In this document: in pieces, positions 34,581-42,870 of the stretch
Numbering within the stretch: position 1 is the first letter of the stretch
How the letters are laid out: each line of letters opens with the position of its first letter
DNA from: Streptomyces sp. NBC_01803
GTDB taxonomy: Bacteria; Actinomycetota; Actinomycetes; Streptomycetales; Streptomycetaceae
Direction: 5' to 3'
Assembly (NCBI RefSeq): GCF_035917415.1
Contig: NZ_CP109073.1
Location: 5,202,001-5,266,000 of the forward strand
Length of the DNA: 64,000 nt
Notes under the pieces: generated by a model
Database searches by the model: none
Told to the model about the DNA's origin: nothing
What the model saw: only the letters and a program-made list of their open reading frames with translations
Program-made: the position numbers and the translations under genes

Positions 34581-35357
34581 TCAGCGGCGGCGTTCGGCGA
34601 GGCGGCGGACCCAGCCGTCCACCTCGGCGTTCCAGTCGGTGCCGGCCACGCTCTGGTGGCTGACGGTGTAGCGGTTCAGGGCGTCGCCGCCGCCGGTGAA
34701 GAGGCCGCCGCGCTTGTCGGCCTCCAGCACCACTCCCACGCCGGACGGCGAGGCGATGAAGCTGATCTCGATCTCGTTGATCACGTGCCCGTAGCGCGGC
34801 GGTGGGGTGATCTCGATCTCCTGGTAGAACGGCAGCGTCTGGCCCGAACCGCCTATCCGGCCGAGCTCCAGGTCGGCGGACTTGAAGCCGAAGCCGAGCT
34901 GTCCGAACGCCTCCAGGATCGCCTGCTGCGCGGGCAGCGGGCGGACCAGCAGCGGGTCGAGGTCGCCCTGGTCCATCGCGCCGGCCACCGCCAGCTCGGT
35001 CTTGACCCCCAGCACGATGCCCAGCGGCTGACCGTAGATCTCGGTGATCGGCGTCTCCCACGGCACCTGCACCGAGAACGGCAGGGCGAACTGCTGGCCC
35101 TCCGTCAGCTTGAAGCCGCCCCCGACCGTCTGGCCGTGGAAGGCGATGTCGCCCTGGGTCTCGTAGTCCCCGCCCTCGGCCTCGACGCGGGCCACGAAGT
35201 GGAGCGTCACGTGCGTGATCTCCGCGTCGTTCGACCCTCCGCGTACCAGCACCTGGCCGGTCAGGGCGGATCCGGGCACCACGGCGCCGCCGCTGAGGAC
35301 CGTGTCCACCGAGGGACCCCCCACGCCGAGCGCTCCGAGCAACTTCTTGAATACCAT
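34581..35357 (-). CDS. Spo0M-like sporulation-control (arrestin-fold) protein
   Basis: 258 residues. Characteristic N-terminus MVFKKLLGALGVGGPSVDTV, GQVLVRGGSNDAEITHVTLHFVAR, then LPFSVQVPWETPITEI and GVKTELAVAGAMDQGDLDPL. Spo0M proteins have an arrestin-like beta-sandwich; in Bacillus loss of the protein affects sporulation. In Streptomyces the role is unclear. Cytoplasmic, single gene. Confidence 0.93.
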   Translation of the reverse strand: MVFKKLLGALGVGGPSVDTVLSGGAVVPGSALTGQVLVRGGSNDAEITHVTLHFVARVEAEGGDYETQGDIAFHGQTVGGGFKLTEGQQFALPFSVQVPWETPITEIYGQPLGIVLGVKTELAVAGAMDQGDLDPLLVRPLPAQQAILEAFGQLGFGFKSADLELGRIGGSGQTLPFYQEIEITPPPRYGHVINEIEISFIASPSGVGVVLEADKRGGLFTGGGDALNRYTVSHQSVAGTDWNAEVDGWVRRLAERRR

Positions 35358-35428
35358 CCCGGCGTCTCCTTAGCGTCCTTCATATCGATGGATCTCAACT
35401 CACCTGTGGCCGAAAGCCGTTCCCCACG

Positions 35429-36397
35429 CTACCGGCCGACCGCCCGCGTAACGGCGAACCGGTCGGTGGCGGCGACCAGCGCTTCGGCCATCCCCGGATC
35501 GCCGGCGCTGTGGCCCGCCTCGTCGACGATCCGCAGCTCGCCGTCCGGCCAGGCGCGGGTGAGCTGCCACGCGGTGCCGAGCAGGTTACCCGGGTCCAGG
35601 CCGCCCTGGACGATCACGCCCGGAATCCCGGCCAGCGCACCGGCGTCCCGCAGCACCACGCCCTCCTCCAGGAAGTGCCCCCGGCTCCAGTAGTGGGCGA
35701 CGATGCGCGTGAACGCCATCCGGAACCGGGCCGACCCGTACCGCGGGTTGGCGCCATCGTCCGTCACGTCGATGGCCTCCTCCCAGTCGCACCAGTCCCG
35801 CGCCGCCCGCTCGCGGACGGCCGGATCCGGGTCGCGGAGCAGCCGGTCGTAGGCGGCCGACAGGTCGCCGTCACGCTCGGCCTCGGGGACGCCCGCCCGG
35901 AAGCGCGCCCACGCCTGGGGGAAGTACCGGCCCAGGCCCCGGGTGAGCAGGTCGCTCTCCGCGCGCCGTCCGGTGGCGACGCCGGACAGGACCAGCTCGG
36001 AGACCCGCTCCGGGTGCAGCTCGGCGTAGCGCAGCCCGAGCACCGAGCCCCAGGAGCCGCCGAAGACCAGCCACCGGGCCACGCCGAGGTGCTCGCGCAG
36101 CAGCTCGATGTCGGCGAGGAGGTGGTCGGTGGTGTTGGCGCTCAGGTCGGTGGCCGGGTCGGCGGCGTGCGGGGTGCTGCGCCCGCAGTTGCGCTGGTCG
36201 AACAGGACGATCCGGTACGCGGCCGGGACGAAGAAACGGCGGGCGCCGGGCGTGCGGCCGGAGCCGGGGCCGCCGTGCAGGACGACGGCGGGCTTGCCGT
36301 CCGGGTTGCCGCAGACCTCCCAGGAGAGGTGGTTCCCGTCGCCCACGTCGAGCATCCCGTGGTCGTACGGCTCGATTTCCGGATGGAGCGCGCTCAT
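35429..36397 (-). CDS. pip: Proline iminopeptidase (prolyl aminopeptidase)
   Basis: 322 residues from ATG 36397. Alpha/beta-hydrolase of peptidase family S33: oxyanion HGGPGSGR (41-48), DQRNCGRSTPHA, nucleophile elbow GGSWGS with Ser115, a helical cap with WCDWEEAIDV, then catalytic Asp in VQGGLDPGN and His in EAGHSAGD. It removes N-terminal proline from peptides in the cytoplasm. Divergent from a MarR gene (76 bp between starts) whose operator may control it. Confidence 0.95.
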   Translation of the reverse strand: MSALHPEIEPYDHGMLDVGDGNHLSWEVCGNPDGKPAVVLHGGPGSGRTPGARRFFVPAAYRIVLFDQRNCGRSTPHAADPATDLSANTTDHLLADIELLREHLGVARWLVFGGSWGSVLGLRYAELHPERVSELVLSGVATGRRAESDLLTRGLGRYFPQAWARFRAGVPEAERDGDLSAAYDRLLRDPDPAVRERAARDWCDWEEAIDVTDDGANPRYGSARFRMAFTRIVAHYWSRGHFLEEGVVLRDAGALAGIPGVIVQGGLDPGNLLGTAWQLTRAWPDGELRIVDEAGHSAGDPGMAEALVAATDRFAVTRAVGR

Positions 36398-36435
36398 CGG
36401 CCTTCCTCTCTCGCGGACATTGCGATACAGAAATA

Positions 36436-36459
36436 ACAGCACTGATACAACAGCGCTGT
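36436..36459. promoter_or_regulatory. Candidate MarR operator between pip and marR
   Basis: ACAGCACTG (36436-36444) and ACAGCGCTG (36450-36458) repeat with a 14-bp period, and the second is part of the perfect palindrome ACAGCGCTGT. The site lies in the 76-bp gap of two divergent starts, the normal place for autoregulated MarR binding. Confidence 0.45.
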
Positions 36460-36473
36460 GAGATATTACGGGA

Positions 36474-36995
36474 ATGACCGCCTCACCCGCCCTCTCCGGC
36501 CTCGGCACCCGCCTGCGGCACCTCCTCGACGAGCTGGAGGCGGACGTCGCCACGCTCTATCCGGCGGTCGGTCTGGACGACTACCGGCCGCGCTTCACCC
36601 CGGTGGTGCGGGCGCTGGTCGCCCTCGGCCCCAGCCCGATCCGGGACTTGGCCCGCGCGATCTCCGTGACGCACTCGGCGGCCAGCCAGACCGTCGGCCA
36701 GATGAGCCGGCGTGGTCTGGTCACCCTGGAGGTCGGGGCCGACGCGCGGCAGCGGGTCGTCCACCTCACGCCGCGGGCGCGGGCGCTGGTGCCCGTGCTG
36801 GAGGCGGAGTGGGCGGCGGTGGAGGGCGCCCGCGAGGAGCTGGAGGCCGAGCTGCCGTTCGCGCTGAGCGAGCTGCTCACGGCCGTGGAGGCCGCGCTGC
36901 GGCGGCGGCCGTTCCGCGACCGCGTCGCCGAATCGGCCCGGCGTCTGCCGGGGCCTTTGCGCGCCCGGCTGGATGAGTACGATGGCCGACGATGA
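36474..36995 (+). CDS. MarR family transcriptional regulator
   Basis: 173 residues. Winged-helix DNA-binding part: LGPSPIRDLARAISVTHSAASQTVGQMSRRGLVTLE, then ARQRVVHLTPRARALVPVLEAEW. The C-terminal helices end in RRPFRDRVAESARRLP. Divergent from pip. The next gene starts inside its stop codon (ATGA, 36992-36995). Confidence 0.88.
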   Translation: MTASPALSGLGTRLRHLLDELEADVATLYPAVGLDDYRPRFTPVVRALVALGPSPIRDLARAISVTHSAASQTVGQMSRRGLVTLEVGADARQRVVHLTPRARALVPVLEAEWAAVEGAREELEAELPFALSELLTAVEAALRRRPFRDRVAESARRLPGPLRARLDEYDGRR

Positions 36996-37399
36996 TACGA
37001 ATACATGGTCATAGACCCGGCGGCGCGAGACGTGCCGCCGCCTTCGGCTGTGCGCTCGTCATCGTCTCCCTGCTGTGCGCCCTGGGCCTCGCGGCGCCCG
37101 GTGCGGCGGCCGTGGACCACGGCGCCGGGCAGCCCGGCGCCGAGATCGGGCTCCGGACGCAGATCCGCGTCCATCCCCTCATGGATCCGGTCGACTTCGA
37201 GCGGCCCGGCAGCACCTGCCACGTCGGCCCGGGAACCCCCGCCGACCCGCTGCCGCCGCCCCCGCTCGCGCTCCACGTTCCCGCCCCCGACCCGGCGCCG
37301 CCCGCCGCCCGGTCGCAGGCCGCCCCGGGCATCACCGGCGCCGCGAATGACGGCGCCCACTCCGTCGATCTGCACCGTCTCCGGGTCCAGCGAACCTAG
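36992..37399 (+). CDS. Small secreted or membrane protein of unknown function
   Basis: 135 residues. Signal-peptide-like N-terminus with basic HRPGGARR and a hydrophobic run AAAFGCALVIVSLLCALGLA. The rest is Pro-rich (DPLPPPPLALHVPAPDPAPP), with one Cys in STCHVGP. It begins on the stop codon of the MarR gene. No family recognised; its place before DUF3105 and DUF305 genes suggests a joint envelope role. Confidence 0.6.
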   Translation: MIRIHGHRPGGARRAAAFGCALVIVSLLCALGLAAPGAAAVDHGAGQPGAEIGLRTQIRVHPLMDPVDFERPGSTCHVGPGTPADPLPPPPLALHVPAPDPAPPAARSQAAPGITGAANDGAHSVDLHRLRVQRT

Positions 37400-37456
37400 C
37401 CAGGAATGTCTCCACCGCGCCATCCCTGTTTCCCCTTCATTCGCTAAGGACCTCCC

Positions 37457-38131
37457 ATGGCCGCCGCCAAGCCCAGCAAGCCGACCAAGCAGCAGAACCT
37501 CGCCGCCCGCCGGGCCAAGATCGAAGAGGCCCGCCGCAAGGAACGCGCCCACGACCGTCGCAACCGCCTGATCGCCATCATCGCCAGCGCGGTCGTCGTC
37601 GCCGCGCTGGTCGGGGGCGCGACCGTGCTCCTGGCGGGGGCCGACGATGACGACGAGGAGAACGGCCCGCAGGCGAACCCGTCCGCCTCCTCCGACATCC
37701 GCGGCGAGCAGACCTGGTCCGGCCTGACCCAGAAGCACGTCGAGACCGACGTCGACTACCCGATGGACCCGCCTGTCGGCGGCGACCACAGCTCGATCTG
37801 GATGAACTGCGACGCGGACGTCTACGAGGACGAGATACCGGACGAGAACGCCGTCCACTCCCTGGAGCACGGCGCTGTGTGGGTCACCTACAACGAGGCC
37901 GCGGCCGACGCCGACATCCAGGCCCTCGCCGAGCGGGTCTCCGCCACCTCGTACTCCCTGATGAGTCCCAAGCCCGCCCAGGAGTCCCCGATCGTGCTCA
38001 CCGCCTGGGGCCACCAGCTCGCGCTGGACAGCGCCTCGGACGAGCGGGTCGCGACGTTCTTCGAGACCTACGTCCAGGGCGCCCAGACCCCCGAGCCCGG
38101 GGCGGCCTGCGGCGGCGGACGCGCCGAATGA
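37457..38131 (+). CDS. DUF3105 membrane-anchored protein
   Basis: 224 residues. Basic coiled N-terminus (KQQNLAARRAKIEEARRKER), one membrane helix (about 37-60), acidic stretch, then the DUF3105 domain: HVETDVDYPMDPPVGGDHSS, WMNCDADVYEDEIPDENAVH, SLEHGAVWVTYN. Function unknown; the conserved His, Cys and acid residues might bind a metal. ATGA overlap with the DUF305 gene. Confidence 0.92.
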   Translation: MAAAKPSKPTKQQNLAARRAKIEEARRKERAHDRRNRLIAIIASAVVVAALVGGATVLLAGADDDDEENGPQANPSASSDIRGEQTWSGLTQKHVETDVDYPMDPPVGGDHSSIWMNCDADVYEDEIPDENAVHSLEHGAVWVTYNEAAADADIQALAERVSATSYSLMSPKPAQESPIVLTAWGHQLALDSASDERVATFFETYVQGAQTPEPGAACGGGRAE

Positions 38132-38766
38132 CCGGGCGGCGCCTGCTCCTGGCGGGCAGCGCCGCGATCGGGGCGGTCGCGGCCGTCCTGATCGCGCTCA
38201 CCGTCCTCGCCCCGTCGTCCTCGGCGGACGTGGACCCGCCCGGGGAGGGCTCCGCCGACGTCGGGTTCGCCCGCGACATGGCCGTCCACCATCAGCAGGC
38301 CGTCGAGATGTCGTTCCTCGTCCGCGACCGCACCGACGACGAGGCGGTGCGGCTGCTGGCGTACGACATCATCAACACCCAGGCCAATCAGCGCGGCATG
38401 ATGCTGGGCTGGCTGGAGACCTGGGGCGTCCCCAAGAGCACGTCCGAGCCGATGAGGTGGATGGACGGCGCGGACGGCGGCGAGGGCACGGCCGGCGCGC
38501 ACGGTCACGGTGCGGGGGCCGCGGCGATGCCCGGCATGGCGACCGACGAGGAGCTGGACGAGCTGCGCGCCGCCGAGGGGCGGGACGCGGAGGTGCTCTA
38601 TCTCCGGCTGATGACCGAGCACCACCGCGGCGGCGTCCAGATGGCCGAGGCGGCGGTCGAGCGGGCCGGCGGCGACGAGATCACCAACCTCGCGGCGGGC
38701 ATGGTCCGCGCCCAGGGATCGGAGATCCAGCTCATGGCCGACATGCTGGCGGAACGCGGCGCCTGA
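38128..38766 (+). CDS. DUF305 secreted or membrane-anchored protein
   Basis: 212 residues from ATG 38128. N-terminal hydrophobic anchor (about 5-29), then two copies of the DUF305 helix pair: FARDMAVHHQQAVEMS and RLMTEHHRGGVQMAEAAV, with a His/Met-rich link (HGHGAGAAAMPGMATD). Members of the family occur with copper-handling genes; metal binding is plausible but unproven. Coupled to DUF3105 by ATGA. Confidence 0.93.
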   Translation: MTGRRLLLAGSAAIGAVAAVLIALTVLAPSSSADVDPPGEGSADVGFARDMAVHHQQAVEMSFLVRDRTDDEAVRLLAYDIINTQANQRGMMLGWLETWGVPKSTSEPMRWMDGADGGEGTAGAHGHGAGAAAMPGMATDEELDELRAAEGRDAEVLYLRLMTEHHRGGVQMAEAAVERAGGDEITNLAAGMVRAQGSEIQLMADMLAERGA

Positions 38767-38866
38767 CCGTCCCGGGGCCGGTCCCCGGCTGTCCCCGGCC
38801 GCCCGGGGCCGCCCGGACCGCCCCGTCGGAGTGCGGGGCGGCCCGGGACGGGCCAGGATGGACATC

Positions 38867-39154
38867 ATGAGCGCAACGGTATCGGTCCGGGACAATACGG
38901 ACGCCGCCCGTTTCGAGGCGTGGATCGGCGAGGAGCTCACGGGCTTCGCCGACTACGCCCGCACCGGAAGCGTCGTGGAGTACTCGCACACGGAGGTGCG
39001 GCCCGACCACGAGGGCGAGGGCATCGGCGGTGCCCTCGCGAGGACCGCCCTGGAGGACGCCCGCGAGCGCGACCTGCGGGTGCGGGTGAGCTGCCCGTTC
39101 ATCTCGGGGTGGCTGAGGCGCCACCCCGAGTACCAGGACCTCCAGGACCGGTGA
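38867..39154 (+). CDS. Small GNAT-type N-acetyltransferase (YjdJ-like)
   Basis: 95 residues from ATG 38867 (ATG 38858 possible). Single domain: ADYARTGSVVEYSHTEVRPDHEGEGIGGALARTALEDARERDLRVRVSCPFISGWLRRHPEY. EGEGIGGALAR is the acetyl-CoA loop of the short GCN5-related family. Substrate unknown. Convergent with the secreted GH32 gene, 16 bp apart. Confidence 0.9.
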   Translation: MSATVSVRDNTDAARFEAWIGEELTGFADYARTGSVVEYSHTEVRPDHEGEGIGGALARTALEDARERDLRVRVSCPFISGWLRRHPEYQDLQDR

Positions 39155-39170
39155 CCCCCGCGCCGCTACG

Positions 39171-42100
39171 TCATGACGGCTCCGTCGCGTAGGCGTCCTG
39201 GTAGGCCGCCCGGCCGCCGAAGACGTTCAGGCCCACGTGGCCGGCCGGGTACGTGCCGTCCGTCGCGTCGATGACCTGCTCGCCGTCGAGGAACACCCGG
39301 ACGCGCGAGCCCTCGGCCAGCACCCGCACCGCGTACGTGGTGTCGTGCCGGACCAGGGCAGGGACCTCGGCCAGCACCCCCGAGTCGTCGAACGTGCCGT
39401 CCGTCTTCCGGATCAGGCGCACCACTCGCAGATTCGGGTCGAGGTTCACGTAGTAGCCGTCCGAGCCGTCCGCCGAGGCCCGCAGGACCAACGAGGCCGC
39501 GCCGCCGTCGAGATGGACCGAGGCGCGCAGATCCGTATCGCTCAGCGTCCGTGCCGAGACGGCGGTGGTGTCCCGGTCGAACTCGCCCGCGAGCCCCGAA
39601 CCGCCCGGTGTCCAGCGGCCATTGGGGGTGACCGTCAGCTCCCCGAGGTCGGTGCGGAACGTGCCGTCCGGCTCCGCGGACAGCGGCGCGTTGGCCCACT
39701 GCCCGACGCGGAAGACACTGTCGAGCTGATGCACCGTCAGAGAGATGATCCGGGCCGAACCGCCGTTCGCGGTGAACGACATGCCGGTGTCGCCCGGGTC
39801 GGGGAACACCAGGCTGGAGATCGCCGCCCGGCCGTCCCCGCCGAACGCCTCCACGGACCCCGCGTCCACGAAGACCCGTAGTTTCACCCGGCGTTCGCCG
39901 CCGACCGTCTCCGTCGCCAGCGGCGCGTAGGTGCGGCCCGCGAAGTGCTCGGTGAAGTCCGTCCGTCCCGAGTCCGACCGGTCCACGAACATCCGCTCCC
40001 CGGCCACGTCGTAGCCGACGACCGTGCGGTGCGCGTCACCGGACCGGACCGCGAGGGCGAGTTCGCTCGCCGCGCCCGTGGCGGGCAGCGCCACCTCGGC
40101 GGTGATTTCCACGGCCGAGCCGGTCACCCCGGCCAGCGGATCCGGCGAGCCGGGGCCGACCGTCACGTTCTCCCGGGATGTCACCGAGCCGCGCAGCGAG
40201 TCCAGCTCGGGCACCGGCCGCTGGATCAGGCGCGGGCCGACGCCCGGCACCTCGGTCAGCGACAGCTCGCGCGGCACGCTCAGGTTGCCGTGCCACGGCT
40301 CGGTCGGGGCGCTGAAGCCGTAATCCCAGTTGCTCATCCAGCCCAGCCACACCCGGCGTTCGTCGGGCAGGCCGGAGAACGACATCGCCGCGTAGAAGTC
40401 CCGGCCGAAGTCGGCACGCAGCGGCGTCCCCGCCGGGGTCTCGCTGGTGAACCGCTCCCCGTCCCAGGCGCCGACGAAGTACTCGGCGGCCGAGCCGTCC
40501 GTGTGCCGGGCCGGGCCGGTGGACAGCATCAGCGCCCACCGCACGCGCGCCGGGTCGCCGTCCACCGGCAGCGGGAAGAAGTCCGGGCACTCCCAGGTCC
40601 CGCCCGTGACGTAGGCGCCGTAGCCGAACGAGCTGGCGTACGTCCAGTCCAGCAGATCGGTGGAGGTGAAGAACCTGACGTGGTCACCGCCCGCGACGAC
40701 CATGACCCACCGGCCGCGCTCGGCGTCCCACACCACCTTCGGATCGCGGAAGTCCCAATTCCCCTCCGGGCCACCGGGGTTCTCGACCACGGGCCCGCCG
40801 TCGTGCCACTCCCAGGAGCGGCCCCGGTCGCGGCTGAACGCCACGTGCACGTCCTGGTTGCCGCCCGCGGCGTCCGGGTCGTAGCTCGTGTGGAACGCCA
40901 CCAGGCCGGAGCCGCCGCCGAACAGCCCCGAGGCGTCGGCCGCGTCCACCACCGCCGAGCCCGACCAGGCGTATCCGGCCGGGGACTCCGGCAGCGCGAT
41001 CGGCAGCGACCGCCAGTGCGTGAGGTCGGTGCTCACCGCGTGCGCCCAGCGGCCGAGGTCCTGGTGGAACAGGTGGTACTCGCCCTCGTAGTACACCAGC
41101 CCGTTGGGGTCGCTCGCGTTCCCCGTCCGCTGCGAGTAGTGGTACGAGGGCCGGTAGGGCTCGGTGTAGTGCTCCTCGGGCGCCGAGGCCAGCACGTTGT
41201 CGAAGTACGCCGTGCCGCCCGCGCCGACCGCCAGGCCCAGGGACGTGCCCGCCCCCGCGCCCACGGACCGGTCGAACACCTCGGCGCCGTCCACGAACGC
41301 CCGCAGGGCCGAGCCGGTCAGCCGCAGCTCCACCCGGTACGGCACGCCCGCGCGCAGCGCGCGGACCGGCGGCTCGGCGCTCGCCAGCTCGGTGCCGGAC
41401 GCCCGGTCCAGCAGCCGCACCCGGTACCCGGCGCGGTCCAGCCGCAGCTCGTACCCGCCCGAGCCGCCCGCCCCGGCGCGGAAGACCACACCCGCCGTGC
41501 CGGTCGCCGGGATGACGTCGGCCTGGATCACCGCGTCGGCGCCCGCGAGGGGCGCGGTACGCAGCGCGGCGGCGGACGCGGCGGCCTGGCCGCGCGTGCC
41601 GAGCAGATCGGGCTCCCAGCTCCCGGCCGTCGCCGACCAGCCCTGGAGGTCCGTCTCCAGATCGTCGGCCGTGATCGCGTCGAACGAGGCGCCGCCGTTG
41701 TAGGACTGCACGCCGAGGTGGCCGGCGGTGTGCGCGGTGTCCTCGGCCGAGATCACCGGCGCCCAGCCGTCCGGGCGCAGGAAGTCCGTCTGCCAGTACA
41801 CGCGCAGCCGGGGGCCGTCCGCCTCGACGCGCAGCCGGTAGACCTCGCCGGGCGTGATCGGGGTGCTGAACGTGCCGAGCGTGTGGTCGTCCTCGATCCG
41901 GTACAGACGCAGCCGGTCCAGGTTCGGATCGGCCTGTACGGCGTACCCGGACCGCCCGTCGGCGCCCGCGCGGACCAGCAGCGCGGCGACCGCGTAGGGA
42001 TCACGCACGGTCAGATCGGCCCGGAGCGCGGTGTCGTGGGCCCGGGTCGCCGCCACCGCCCGGACATGGCCGTCCGCCGGGGCCTGGCCGCGCCAGCCGG

Positions 42101-42791
42101 TCGCGGTCGCGGACCAGGCGCCCTCGGTGTGCCAGCCGTCGAGGTTGGTGTCGACGGCGCGCAGGCCGGGCGCGCCGAAGACGACCGTGCCGTTGTAGGC
42201 GTGCAGCCCGGCCACGCCCGCCTGGTACCGGGTGTCGGTCGCCTCGATGATCTGCGTGCCGTCCACCCAGACCCGCAGGGCGGGTCCGTCGGCGGCGATC
42301 CGCAGCTGGTACGTGGTGCCGGGGGAGGCGGGGAACGCCGCGGGCGGCGCGAGATCGCGGCCGGTCGCGAGGTCGAACAGCCGCACCCGGTCGAGGTTCG
42401 GGTCGATGCCCGCCGCGTAGCCGCCGACGCCGTCGGACGTCGCCCGGATCACCAGTGAGCCGACCGCGTACGGGCTGTCGGCGGCGACCGTGACCGGGGC
42501 CGAGTAGACCGCGTTGGCGCCGATCCGCTGCTCGGAGAGCGCGAGCGCGTTCTCCTCGTGGCCGCTGACGGCCCGCTGCCCGCCGTCGTCGGTGCGGGTC
42601 CAGGCGCCGGTGCGGCCGACCGGGTCGGGGATGGGGCTGGGGGCGTCGGCCAGCGGGCTGACCGGGTCGGCGGCGGCCGGGGGAGCGGCGGTCAGGGTGA
42701 GCGGCAGGGAGAGGGACAGGGAGAGGAGGAGGGCCACGGCTCGCGCCCGCGCCGTTCTCGCAACGGTGGCGGGCGGCCTTCGGTTGTTCAT
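39171..42791 (-). CDS. Secreted GH32 fructan hydrolase (levanase/inulinase type) with four laminin-G-like modules
   Basis: 1206 residues from ATG 42791, with a signal peptide (residues 1-41). Three related beta-sandwich modules of about 150 residues precede the catalytic domain (about 62-212, 218-378, 384-535), each with DPNLDRLRLY- or LRVWVDG-like segments; a fourth is at about 1058-1204. The GH32 domain (about 540-1020) has the nucleophile in SDPNG (Asp561), FRDP with Asp683 and the acid/base in WECPDFF (Glu734). It should cut levan or inulin outside the cell. The product would be taken up by the ABC importer encoded upstream. Confidence 0.93.
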   Translation of the reverse strand: MNNRRPPATVARTARARAVALLLSLSLSLPLTLTAAPPAAADPVSPLADAPSPIPDPVGRTGAWTRTDDGGQRAVSGHEENALALSEQRIGANAVYSAPVTVAADSPYAVGSLVIRATSDGVGGYAAGIDPNLDRVRLFDLATGRDLAPPAAFPASPGTTYQLRIAADGPALRVWVDGTQIIEATDTRYQAGVAGLHAYNGTVVFGAPGLRAVDTNLDGWHTEGAWSATATGWRGQAPADGHVRAVAATRAHDTALRADLTVRDPYAVAALLVRAGADGRSGYAVQADPNLDRLRLYRIEDDHTLGTFSTPITPGEVYRLRVEADGPRLRVYWQTDFLRPDGWAPVISAEDTAHTAGHLGVQSYNGGASFDAITADDLETDLQGWSATAGSWEPDLLGTRGQAAASAAALRTAPLAGADAVIQADVIPATGTAGVVFRAGAGGSGGYELRLDRAGYRVRLLDRASGTELASAEPPVRALRAGVPYRVELRLTGSALRAFVDGAEVFDRSVGAGAGTSLGLAVGAGGTAYFDNVLASAPEEHYTEPYRPSYHYSQRTGNASDPNGLVYYEGEYHLFHQDLGRWAHAVSTDLTHWRSLPIALPESPAGYAWSGSAVVDAADASGLFGGGSGLVAFHTSYDPDAAGGNQDVHVAFSRDRGRSWEWHDGGPVVENPGGPEGNWDFRDPKVVWDAERGRWVMVVAGGDHVRFFTSTDLLDWTYASSFGYGAYVTGGTWECPDFFPLPVDGDPARVRWALMLSTGPARHTDGSAAEYFVGAWDGERFTSETPAGTPLRADFGRDFYAAMSFSGLPDERRVWLGWMSNWDYGFSAPTEPWHGNLSVPRELSLTEVPGVGPRLIQRPVPELDSLRGSVTSRENVTVGPGSPDPLAGVTGSAVEITAEVALPATGAASELALAVRSGDAHRTVVGYDVAGERMFVDRSDSGRTDFTEHFAGRTYAPLATETVGGERRVKLRVFVDAGSVEAFGGDGRAAISSLVFPDPGDTGMSFTANGGSARIISLTVHQLDSVFRVGQWANAPLSAEPDGTFRTDLGELTVTPNGRWTPGGSGLAGEFDRDTTAVSARTLSDTDLRASVHLDGGAASLVLRASADGSDGYYVNLDPNLRVVRLIRKTDGTFDDSGVLAEVPALVRHDTTYAVRVLAEGSRVRVFLDGEQVIDATDGTYPAGHVGLNVFGGRAAYQDAYATEPS

Positions 42792-42870
42792 GACTGCCTC
42801 CTGGCAGTGACTGGTGGGGGTGGTCAAGGCCCCGCGCCGCACGGGTACGGGGCCGCGGGGCCCGGAGGCC

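Noticed and set aside
34328..34663. 111-codon plus-strand frame in the non-coding stretch
   Set aside because: Cys/Arg/Pro-rich with no ribosome-binding site, overlaps the Spo0M gene end, no protein character.
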